From RGIG7450 sp045648785 (lineage in GTDB: Bacteria; Bacillota; Clostridia; RUG12999), in assembly GCA_045648785.1 (NCBI GenBank), contig JAZROP010000030.1, positions 1 to 19,355 on the forward strand: a stretch of DNA of 19,355 nt, read 5' to 3'. Positions 1-5,704 of the stretch are shown in pieces. The position numbers were made by a program, and so were the translations under genes. Position 1 is the stretch's first letter. Each line of letters starts with the position of its first letter. The notes below the pieces were generated by a model. The model worked only from the letters and a program-made list of their open reading frames with translations, ran no database searches and was not told where the DNA came from.

Positions 1-704
1 ACAACAAGTCCGCCATTTCGGTCAATATCAGTTGCCATGGCGGATTTTCCTTTGCCGTTAAAACAGTAATTTATTTCTTTTCCCAGTAAAATGGACCGTT
101 TTTTATACTTTTCAATGAAAGTGGTATCTTCAGGAGTTTTACACATATCAAGCAGATTTTTTGTTATCTCTGCTATAAGTCTTTCCCGCGGAACATCAGC
201 CCCAAGGGTCCCTGCAATATCTGAAATTTCAGGAGGAAAATCCGAGGTGGTAACATTAATTCCAATTCCGACAGTAACCGCAATGCCGTCCTCTCTCGTT
301 TGAGATTCTGCAAGAATACCGCAGATTTTCTTATTATCAAGATAAATATCGTTAACCCATTTTATACCGGGAGATTTCCCTGTTAAAGCGATTATGGCAT
401 CCGTTACGGCAACCGCTGCTGCTGAGGTAATAAAAACTGCATTTTGCGGAGCTTTAAAACCGCCGATTGTAATGGACATATATATTCCTGTAGCCGCAGG
501 GGAATAAAAACTCCTGCCCAGCCTACCCCGTCCGGCAGTCTGGGAATCTGCCACCACAAGCAAGGGCAAATTATGTCCGGATGCCGCCATGTCTTTTGCC
601 GCCCGGTTTGTGGAATCAACACTTTTAAAAACGGTTACCGGTAGATTCTTATATTTTTCAGGCAGAAATTCTACTATCAGCGAGGAAGAAATATACTCAG
701 TCAT
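1..704 (-). CDS. birA: Biotin-protein ligase BirA, C-terminus cut by the window edge
   Basis: Attaches biotin to the acceptor lysine of biotin-dependent carboxylases via biotinyl-5'-AMP. I translated the minus strand from an ATG at 704-702; the frame stays open to base 1, so about 234 residues are visible and the end is missing. Family motifs are present: STN at residues 31-33, GRGRLGR at 58-64 (the adenylate-binding loop) and KWVND at 115-119, where KWPND is usual. The STN motif lies so near the N-terminus that there is no room for the helix-turn-helix domain of repressor-type BirA. This is therefore a monofunctional ligase, unlikely to regulate biotin genes. The start overlaps the stop of the upstream small membrane protein gene by 8 bases, which suggests translational coupling. 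The fold assignment is secure; the C-terminal beta domain is only partly seen. Confidence 0.93.
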   Translation of the reverse strand, partial: MTEYISSSLIVEFLPEKYKNLPVTVFKSVDSTNRAAKDMAASGHNLPLLVVADSQTAGRGRLGRSFYSPAATGIYMSITIGGFKAPQNAVFITSAAAVAVTDAIIALTGKSPGIKWVNDIYLDNKKICGILAESQTREDGIAVTVGIGINVTTSDFPPEISDIAGTLGADVPRERLIAEITKNLLDMCKTPEDTTFIEKYKKRSILLGKEINYCFNGKGKSAMATDIDRNGGLV

Positions 705-1098
705 TGCTCTCAAAAACCTCACCGCTTATGGCGTCTACATAGAAAAGAAGCGTCTCCGGATTAACGGACAGACTGTCCGCCGTTGCACCAAACATAAAGC
801 AATGGCGACGGGTTCCACCTATATTAACAGTAAGAGCTCTGTTGTCGCTTGCCGAAGCAATAACCGCACTACTGCCAAGTCTTTCCCGTGCTGCCTCAAG
901 TGCTTTTTTCTCAGCTTCATTAGAATCTATTTGTGTTTCTGCCGAAAAATCGAAAAAGAGCTCGTCCTCAGCGTCCCCGGTCAGGAGATATTCATCGCCT
1001 TCTGAGGTTTTTCTGTTCTTTTTGAAATATGCAAAAGCGGCAGCACCTGCAGCAATGCCCGCTCCAAGTGCAATAAAAAGGTTTTTTCTGTTTTTCAT
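697..1098 (-). CDS. Small membrane-anchored protein with PepSY-like C-terminal half (paralog of the upstream gene)
   Basis: A protein of 133 residues with one hydrophobic N-terminal segment (about 7-24, rich in Ala and Gly) followed by KKNRK. This implies a membrane anchor; topology is not certain. The C-terminal 70 residues end in VDAISGEVFE (121-130), the kind of ending seen in PepSY-type modules (xVDAxTGEV). I chose the ATG at 1098 because AGGAGAG lies 8 bases upstream; the GTG at 1107 sits almost on the Shine-Dalgarno itself. It begins 5 bases after the stop of the preceding gene and its TGA overlaps the birA start, so three genes form one tight operon. The C-terminal half aligns by eye with the upstream protein, so the two are probably tandem duplicates. 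Function is unknown; PepSY modules elsewhere are proposed to inhibit peptidases or sense envelope state. Confidence 0.75.
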   Translation of the reverse strand: MKNRKNLFIALGAGIAAGAAAFAYFKKNRKTSEGDEYLLTGDAEDELFFDFSAETQIDSNEAEKKALEAARERLGSSAVIASASDNRALTVNIGGTRRHCFMFGATADSLSVNPETLLFYVDAISGEVFESND

Positions 1099-1103
1099 AT
1101 AGT

Positions 1104-1550
1104 TCACTCTCCTGATTTTATTTTTTCCATATTGCCATTACCGTTGTCAAATATTTCGCCGGTGTCTGCATCAACATGATAAAGTCCACGAATCTTACCT
1201 GTTTGTTCATAAATACTTTTGGACTCGGCGGCATATATGTATATATTTCTCTTAGTCCCGTAAATTTCAATTTCCGAAGGTCCCTCAGAACTTAAGAATA
1301 TAATAAAAGCATCGTCTCCAAACTGTTCGCATGCAGTCTGTCTTGCAATTTCCCTGAGCTGTGGCTCAGTATATTTGTGTTTAATATCATTGACCTTTTC
1401 CGTTTGTTCTTGTTGCTGAGGGCTTGACGCTTCCGGAGCAGACCCATTTTCAGTACCGGTAAAAAACCACACGCAAAGCACCGACATTAAAATGACAAAT
1501 GCACATATTACAGCAATAACAGCAGGCTTGCTTTTAAATTTATTAATCAT
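1104..1550 (-). CDS. Small membrane-anchored protein with PepSY-like C-terminal half
   Basis: A protein of 148 residues. A single transmembrane or uncleaved signal segment covers about residues 10-30, followed by a Ser/Pro/Gln-rich linker (33-52). A C-terminal domain from about 60 ends in VDADTGEIFD (126-135), typical of PepSY-like modules. AAGGGAG lies 9 bases before the ATG at 1550, so the start is well supported. It is the first gene of a minus-strand operon with the paralogous gene at 697-1098 and birA. It diverges from the Xre regulator, whose promoter lies in the roughly 95-base gap between them; I see no equally clean promoter pointing this way. The domain is probably extracytoplasmic. 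The PepSY label rests on the short terminal motif and size, so the family name is moderate confidence and the function is unknown. Confidence 0.78.
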   Translation of the reverse strand: MINKFKSKPAVIAVICAFVILMSVLCVWFFTGTENGSAPEASSPQQQEQTEKVNDIKHKYTEPQLREIARQTACEQFGDDAFIIFLSSEGPSEIEIYGTKRNIYIYAAESKSIYEQTGKIRGLYHVDADTGEIFDNGNGNMEKIKSGE

Positions 1551-1594
1551 TAAGTTATACTCCCTTGTAAAAACTATTAAAAAAATAAAAATTC

Positions 1595-1623
1595 TTGCTA
1601 ATTCTGTCGAAATGTGTTATACT
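1595..1623 (+). promoter_or_regulatory. Sigma-A promoter of the Xre/S24-like regulator
   Basis: TTGCTA (1595-1600), 17-bp spacer, TATACT (1618-1623). The ATG with its AAGGAGG site follows at 1646, giving a short leader. Confidence 0.8.
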
Positions 1624-1645
1624 AAATATAAAGGAGGGGCTCACA

Positions 1646-2272
1646 ATGAGTTTTGGTGAAAAATTTTCCGTGCTTGTAAGCAGCAGTAATCTTTCGCGCA
1701 GAAAGCTTGCGCAGGCATTGGGGTTCGGTTCTCCGGGAAGCATAGATTATTATATGAAACATGACAAGCTTCCGGGATATGATGTGCTCGGAAGAGTATG
1801 TGAGCATTTTGGTGTGTCCCCTGAATATTTTGGTACCACTGCGCCAGTGGCTGTAACAAGTTTGCACCAGGACGAGAAAAAGTATCTTTTCGACGATGCT
1901 CCCATTCCTATTTTATCTGATGAGAGCGAAAATGCTTTGCAGACAGGTGTGCTTAATCTCTCGGGGATAGGTATTCACAGCGGTTTTGCGATTGTTGTTG
2001 ATGAGCGTTTGGAAACTCTCGGGTTCCCGCTTGGAAGCACACTTTATCTCTCAACACGGTTTGAAATTGATTCTGTTGATATAGCGATAGTTGAATATAA
2101 AAAGGAGAGGTTTTTTGCTTCTGTTGAAATGAGAGGGAAAAGCCTTGTAATTCTCCCTCTTGACAGAACAAAACCTCCGGTTACTGTCGGAACAAACCAG
2201 AAGGATGTTCGGATTATCGCTTCACTGGAAAACATACTTATCAAACCTAATCTGATTAATTTCCGCCGTTGA
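1646..2272 (+). CDS. Xre-type helix-turn-helix regulator with degenerate S24-like C-terminal domain
   Basis: A DNA-binding regulator of 208 residues, laid out like CI/LexA-type repressors. Residues 1-62 form an Xre-like helix-turn-helix (SSSNLSRRKLAQALGF, then a recognition region around GSIDYYMKHDKLP and LGRVCEHFGVSPEYF). Residues 85-195 resemble an S24 domain: the segment FAIVVDERLETLGFPLGSTL lines up with the usual region around the catalytic SM, but the serine is not there. The later EMRGKSLVILPLD segment lacks a clear catalytic lysine. It is thus probably non-cleaving and may sense something by another route. I chose the ATG at 1646 because AAAGGAGG precedes it; an upstream in-frame start lies inside the promoter. 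A terminator hairpin overlaps its stop codon. Single gene; targets unknown, possibly its own promoter or the divergent PepSY-like operon. Confidence 0.85.
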   Translation: MSFGEKFSVLVSSSNLSRRKLAQALGFGSPGSIDYYMKHDKLPGYDVLGRVCEHFGVSPEYFGTTAPVAVTSLHQDEKKYLFDDAPIPILSDESENALQTGVLNLSGIGIHSGFAIVVDERLETLGFPLGSTLYLSTRFEIDSVDIAIVEYKKERFFASVEMRGKSLVILPLDRTKPPVTVGTNQKDVRIIASLENILIKPNLINFRR

Positions 2273-2287
2273 CCGGCGGATTTTTTA
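2263..2287 (+). terminator. Intrinsic terminator overlapping the end of the Xre regulator
   Basis: CCGCC (2263-2267) pairs with GGCGG (2275-2279) around a 7-base loop, followed by ATTTTTT. The regulator's TGA (2270-2272) lies in the loop. Confidence 0.8.
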
Positions 2288-3199
2288 ATGTTTTCCGCCG
2301 CCAATAAATTCACGGATAAGTGAATTGTCTGATACTACAGCTTCGGACAGAGCAAGAGAAGGGGTAAGAAGTCGTATGATTTCTGACATTTCTCCATGGC
2401 TTTCTATGTTGTCAAGCTGTGTGCGGAAGAAGGATTTATATATTCCCAGTTCATATGGAATAAAGGTGTCTATATCATAGGTGGAGCGATATTTATACGG
2501 CATTACATACAAATCCTCGCCCCGTTTTACATTTGCAGCGGCAATGCAGGTCTGAGAAAAAGTCCTGCCTCTGTGAATGTTATCACGAATCATTCTTCTA
2601 ATCAGCCGTACATTTTCGGGATGGATAGTATGATTTTTGCATACAACGCGTGTACGGACGCTAATATAAATTTTCGCCGTTTTACTGTCCGGCACAGTAA
2701 TTACATTAGGGTTTAGGGCGTGAATTCCTTCAAAGATTACAAGTTCTCCCGGTTTCCTTTTCAGAATTTCGCCCGAGCTTAAGCAGGCGGAATTCACAAA
2801 ATCATAAACCGGCAGTTCTACGGGATGGCAGGCAATAATATCCTCAATCTGACCGTTCAAAAGGTCATAATCAAGTCTTGCCGGAGATTCAAGGTCGAGA
2901 GTCCCTTCTTTTGCGTCTGTTTTTTCCTCGGGTAAAAGTGAATGGAAATAGTTATCCATGGAGAGTGTATGAGTTTCACACCCCATGCCGTCAAGAAAAT
3001 TTTCAAGCAGATGAGCTGTCGTAGTTTTACCCGAGCCCGAGGGACCGGATAACAAAATTACAGGACACTCATTACGGTTCTTATATATATTTTCAGCAAT
3101 TTCTCTGACCTGAGAAAAATATTTTTCGTCAGTTTCCTGAACAAATTGCCGGGCATTTTCTCTTATGCGGGAATTAATGTCGTTAATATTTATTTCCAT
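2285..3199 (-). CDS. Uridine kinase-family nucleoside kinase
   Basis: A P-loop kinase of 304 residues, expected to phosphorylate a nucleoside (uridine/cytidine type) with NTP in the cytoplasm. The Walker A motif GPSGSGKT is at residues 52-59. It is followed by THTLSMDNYFHS, matching the uridine kinase substrate segment (sD.FY/DnYf), and by ELVIFEGIHALNP, matching the Walker B-like vivEGIHAL of the phosphoribulokinase/uridine kinase family. RRMIRDNIHRGRTFSQT fits the conserved Arg-rich lid region. The protein lacks the N-terminal TGS/ThrRS-like extension found in the longer clostridial relatives. ATG at 3199 is supported by AGAAAGGG upstream and a promoter at 3231-3259. It is convergent with the Xre gene, whose terminator lies against its stop. 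The exact substrate cannot be read from the sequence. Confidence 0.88.
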   Translation of the reverse strand: MEININDINSRIRENARQFVQETDEKYFSQVREIAENIYKNRNECPVILLSGPSGSGKTTTAHLLENFLDGMGCETHTLSMDNYFHSLLPEEKTDAKEGTLDLESPARLDYDLLNGQIEDIIACHPVELPVYDFVNSACLSSGEILKRKPGELVIFEGIHALNPNVITVPDSKTAKIYISVRTRVVCKNHTIHPENVRLIRRMIRDNIHRGRTFSQTCIAAANVKRGEDLYVMPYKYRSTYDIDTFIPYELGIYKSFFRTQLDNIESHGEMSEIIRLLTPSLALSEAVVSDNSLIREFIGGGKH

Positions 3200-3230
3200 A
3201 AATTTCCCTTTCTAATGTTTTGTTATAACA

Positions 3231-3259
3231 ATTCTACCACATTTCTTTCTCTATTTCAA
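3231..3259 (-). promoter_or_regulatory. Sigma-A promoter of the nucleoside kinase, with adjacent palindrome
   Basis: On the minus strand: TTGAAA (3259-3254), 17-bp spacer, TAGAAT (3236-3231). A perfect 12-bp palindrome TTGTTATAACAA (3220-3231) abuts the -10 box on the downstream side, where transcription should begin, so it could be an operator. Confidence 0.7.
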
Positions 3260-3375
3260 GTAGAGAGGACTCTACAATATACTATTTTACGGAGAAAGGA
3301 GTATATTTATGAGAAAACAAACTTGTATTTGAAAAGCGGATGTGTTAAAATTGTAACTGAGTTGAGGTGAAAAAT

Positions 3376-3795
3376 ATGATTTGGGAATATCTTCGTGAAG
3401 AAGAATTTGAATAGGCAATTAAAGATTCAAAAGTGTTATGTATTCTGTAGGATTATGTGGACGAAAAGAAAAAATATGGTCACGCCTGCTTTAATGAAAC
3501 GGGCTGGATTTATGCAATACATCCAAAACTTGCTAGATTGGATAAAGCATCGGACGAAAGCGGCAGTTTTACACACAGATTTGATGAATTTACAAAACGG
3601 AAAATAAATTTGCCCTTTGCATGGATGGCGGATTATCCAAATTCATATGCCGGAGATATGCACGAGGGAATAAACGAGCGGATTGCGATGACAATGATGG
3701 AACATTCTGTTAGAAAGGCAACGGAGATTTTCCAACTTTTGAAAAACGAAACCATTTCAGATGAATATTATAAGGAATGGGCGGTCAAAAACTGA
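3376..3795 (+). pseudogene. Decayed creatininase-family gene: two in-frame stops and catalytic core deleted
   Basis: One reading frame carries both ends of a creatininase (creatinine amidohydrolase)-like protein. The N-terminal start MIWEYLREEEFE is followed by TAG (3412-3414), then AIKDSKVLCIL, then TAG (3448-3450). The frame then continues into a typical C-terminal part: YGHACFNETGWIYAIHP, THRFDEFTKRKINLPFAW, YPNSYAGD and ERIAMTMMEHSVRKATEIF. Intact family members have roughly 250 residues. The central part with the metal ligands (the EqHGpHLP and GD regions) is absent, so only about 138 codons remain. GAGGTG before the ATG is a surviving ribosome binding site. The end lies 16 bases before the hemolysin III gene, which probably once followed it in an operon. 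The family call rests on my recall of the C-terminal pattern. Confidence 0.72.
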
Positions 3796-3811
3796 TACGG
3801 GAGAAATAAAG

Positions 3812-4471
3812 ATGAATGAAAAAAGAAAACTGTTAGGATTACCCATATATACCTTGGGTGAAGAGGTTATGAATGCCGTAACTCATGGCATGGGCACCGT
3901 TTTAGGTATAGTTGCATTGGTGCTCTGCGTTGTAAAATCTGCTTTGATGGGAGATGCTTTTGGTGTTGTCGGCAGTTGCATTTACGGAACAACGCTTATA
4001 ATTTTATACACAATGTCATGTCTTTATCATGCGCTTGGAGTAAATCGGGCAAAAAAAGTGTTCCAGACATTTGACCATTGCAGCATATTTCTTTTGATTG
4101 CGGGGACATATACACCAATAACCCTCGTGGCAATGAGAGGCTGGATTGGGTGGACGGTTTTCGGGATTGTCTGGGCTGCAGCGGTCGTGGGAATTACCTT
4201 TAACGGAATAAATGTTAAGAAATATTCTGTAATGTCAATGATTTGCTACATAGCAATGGGGTGGGTTATAATTCTGGTATTTCCGGAATTCATAAGCCGC
4301 GTTCAATCAGCCGGAGTGTGGATGATTTTCTGGGGCGGGGTTGTTTATACGCTTGGAGCGGTGGTGTATGGATTTGGGAAAAAAGCAAAGTATATTCACT
4401 CAATCTGGCATCTTTTTGTGCTTGCCGGAAGTATAATACATTTTTATGCAATATACCTTTTTATACTATAA
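3812..4471 (+). CDS. Hemolysin III / PAQR-family integral membrane protein
   Basis: A polytopic membrane protein of 219 residues with about seven hydrophobic segments. It carries the family pattern: EEVMNAVTHGMGT near the N-terminus, SCLYHAL, FDHCSIFLLIAGTYTP in the middle and HSIWHLFVLAGSIIHFYAIY at the C-terminus. The conserved His and Asp residues form the metal site of the adiponectin-receptor/PAQR superfamily, so a membrane hydrolase activity is more likely than true haemolysis; the family name is historical. I set the start at 3812, where GGGAG lies 8 bases upstream. An upstream in-frame ATG at 3761 falls inside the preceding pseudogene and lacks a site. A strong hairpin terminator follows directly. 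It was probably transcribed with the creatininase-like gene before that gene decayed. Confidence 0.9.
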   Translation: MNEKRKLLGLPIYTLGEEVMNAVTHGMGTVLGIVALVLCVVKSALMGDAFGVVGSCIYGTTLIILYTMSCLYHALGVNRAKKVFQTFDHCSIFLLIAGTYTPITLVAMRGWIGWTVFGIVWAAAVVGITFNGINVKKYSVMSMICYIAMGWVIILVFPEFISRVQSAGVWMIFWGGVVYTLGAVVYGFGKKAKYIHSIWHLFVLAGSIIHFYAIYLFIL

Positions 4472-4510
4472 AAACAAGAAACTCCCCGAGAGGAGTTTCT
4501 TGTTTTTAAT
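4471..4510 (+). terminator. Strong intrinsic terminator after the hemolysin III gene
   Basis: A 15-bp stem (4471-4485 with 4492-4506) and a 6-base loop CCGAGA, with a T-run on the plus side. Its symmetry would let it act on the minus strand too. Confidence 0.92.
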
Positions 4511-4589
4511 CTAAATTTTTATCGTCTCTCCCGGGGTTACACAATAAACCTTTCCGTAGTTTCTGAGTACAGCGATAGCCTCAAATGAG

Positions 4590-4617
4590 AAAAAAGCGGT
4601 CTTAGACCTGCTTTTTT
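4590..4617. terminator. Second terminator-like hairpin insulating asnA
   Basis: AAAAAAGC-GGTC (4590-4601) pairs with GACC-T-GCTTTTTT (4605-4617) around a TTA loop, with one bulged T. A-runs and T-runs on both sides make it bidirectional in principle. It sits just upstream of the asnA promoter. Confidence 0.6.
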
Positions 4618-4622
4618 GCATC

Positions 4623-4651
4623 TTGACTATATGGTGAAAATGTAGTATAAT
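4623..4651 (+). promoter_or_regulatory. Sigma-A promoter of the asnA-glnN operon
   Basis: TTGACT (4623-4628), 17-bp spacer, TATAAT (4646-4651), one base from consensus. AAAGGGG precedes the ATG at 4681. No T-box or other leader structure fits in the short leader. Confidence 0.88.
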
Positions 4652-4680
4652 AAAATATTATTTGAAAGGGGCGAGACCAA

Positions 4681-5688
4681 ATGAGTAAAACAATAATTCC
4701 CGAAGGATATAAATCCTCGCTGAATTTATTCGATACACAAGTAGCTATCGGAAAACTTAAGAGAATTTTTGAGGATAATCTTGCTCAGGCGCTTAATTTA
4801 AAGCGTGTGTCTGCGCCTCTGTTTGTTGACCCGGAGATGGGTATTAACGACAACTTAAGCGGAGTGGAAAGACCGGTTTCTTTTGACATTCCCGAAGTGA
4901 AAAGAAACGGAGAAATTGTTCATTCTCTTGCAAAATGGAAAAGAATGGCTCTGAAAAAATATGATTTTCGCCCGGGTAGAGGACTTTATACAGATATGAA
5001 CGCTATTCGTCGGGATGAGGAGCTTTCAAATATTCATTCAATATATGTTGACCAGTGGGACTGGGAAAAGGTTATTACAAAAGAGGACAGAACGGAAAAA
5101 TATCTTAAAGACACCGTTAACGCCATTGTGGGTGCGGTTTGCGATACGCTTGATACATTAAAGGCGCGCTACCCGCAGATTACCACCGAGATTAAGCGTG
5201 AAGTTTCTTTTGTAACATCTCAGGAACTTTTGGACCTTTATCCTGATATGACCGGTAAAGAAAGAGAAAATGCTTATCTTAAAGAACACAAAACCGCATT
5301 TATAATGAAAATAGGCGATAAGCTTACAAATGGTGAGCCTCACGATAATCGTGCTCCTGACTATGACGATTGGGAATTAAACGGCGATATTATGTTCTGG
5401 AATGATATGCTTGGAAGAGCATTTGAAATTTCCAGCATGGGTATCAGAGTGGATGAAAAATCACTCGACCGTCAACTTTCAGCGGCGGGATGCGATGACA
5501 GAAGAAATCTTCCTTTCCACAAAATGCTTTTAGATGGAGAGCTTCCGCTTACAATGGGTGGGGGAATAGGTCAGTCAAGACTTTCAATGCTGATTTTGGG
5601 CAAAGCGCATATTGGAGAAGTGCAAGTTTCTCTTTGGGATGATGATACTGTAAAAACCTGCGAAGAAGCAGGAATAATTCTGCTCTGA
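4681..5688 (+). CDS. asnA: Aspartate-ammonia ligase (asparagine synthetase A)
   Basis: Makes asparagine from aspartate, ammonia and ATP (to AMP and pyrophosphate) in the cytoplasm. The 335 residues match the usual family length of about 330-340. Recognisable blocks run in order: SLAKWKRMALKKY (about 82-94); GRGLYTDMNAIRRDE with HSIYVDQWDWEKVI (about 99-132); RAPDYDDWELNGDI with SSMGIRVDEKSLDRQ (about 225-265); and GGGIGQSRLSM with HIGEVQVSLWDDD near the C-terminus. This is the class II aminoacyl-tRNA synthetase-like fold. The Shine-Dalgarno AAAGGGG supports the ATG at 4681. The gene is followed after 16 bases by a type III glutamine synthetase, so both ammonia-fixing amide synthetases are expressed together. 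Identification is very secure. Confidence 0.97.
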   Translation: MSKTIIPEGYKSSLNLFDTQVAIGKLKRIFEDNLAQALNLKRVSAPLFVDPEMGINDNLSGVERPVSFDIPEVKRNGEIVHSLAKWKRMALKKYDFRPGRGLYTDMNAIRRDEELSNIHSIYVDQWDWEKVITKEDRTEKYLKDTVNAIVGAVCDTLDTLKARYPQITTEIKREVSFVTSQELLDLYPDMTGKERENAYLKEHKTAFIMKIGDKLTNGEPHDNRAPDYDDWELNGDIMFWNDMLGRAFEISSMGIRVDEKSLDRQLSAAGCDDRRNLPFHKMLLDGELPLTMGGGIGQSRLSMLILGKAHIGEVQVSLWDDDTVKTCEEAGIILL

Positions 5689-5704
5689 GAAAGGTAGGAA
5701 AACT

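Noticed and set aside
589..1102. Plus-strand ORFs of 138 and 86 codons
   Set aside because: Antisense to birA and the PepSY-like gene, which have coherent motifs and ribosome binding sites.
1646..2272. Prophage origin for the Xre/S24-like regulator
   Set aside because: No integrase, phage structural genes or attachment-site repeats are in the window.
3812..4471. Haemolysin/toxin reading of the hemolysin III gene
   Set aside because: The name is historical. The conserved His/Asp pattern is that of the PAQR membrane-hydrolase superfamily, widespread in harmless bacteria.
4511..4621. Minus-strand 36-codon ORF whose end (YCVTPGETIKI) looks like the start of a LysM motif
   Set aside because: A terminator-like hairpin covers its first codons, its start touches the asnA -35 box, and there is no ribosome binding site. 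It may be a gene remnant, but I cannot support it.
4507..4680. Possible T-box or amino-acid leader before asnA
   Set aside because: No T-box sequence; the promoter lies only about 30 bases before the start, leaving no room for one.
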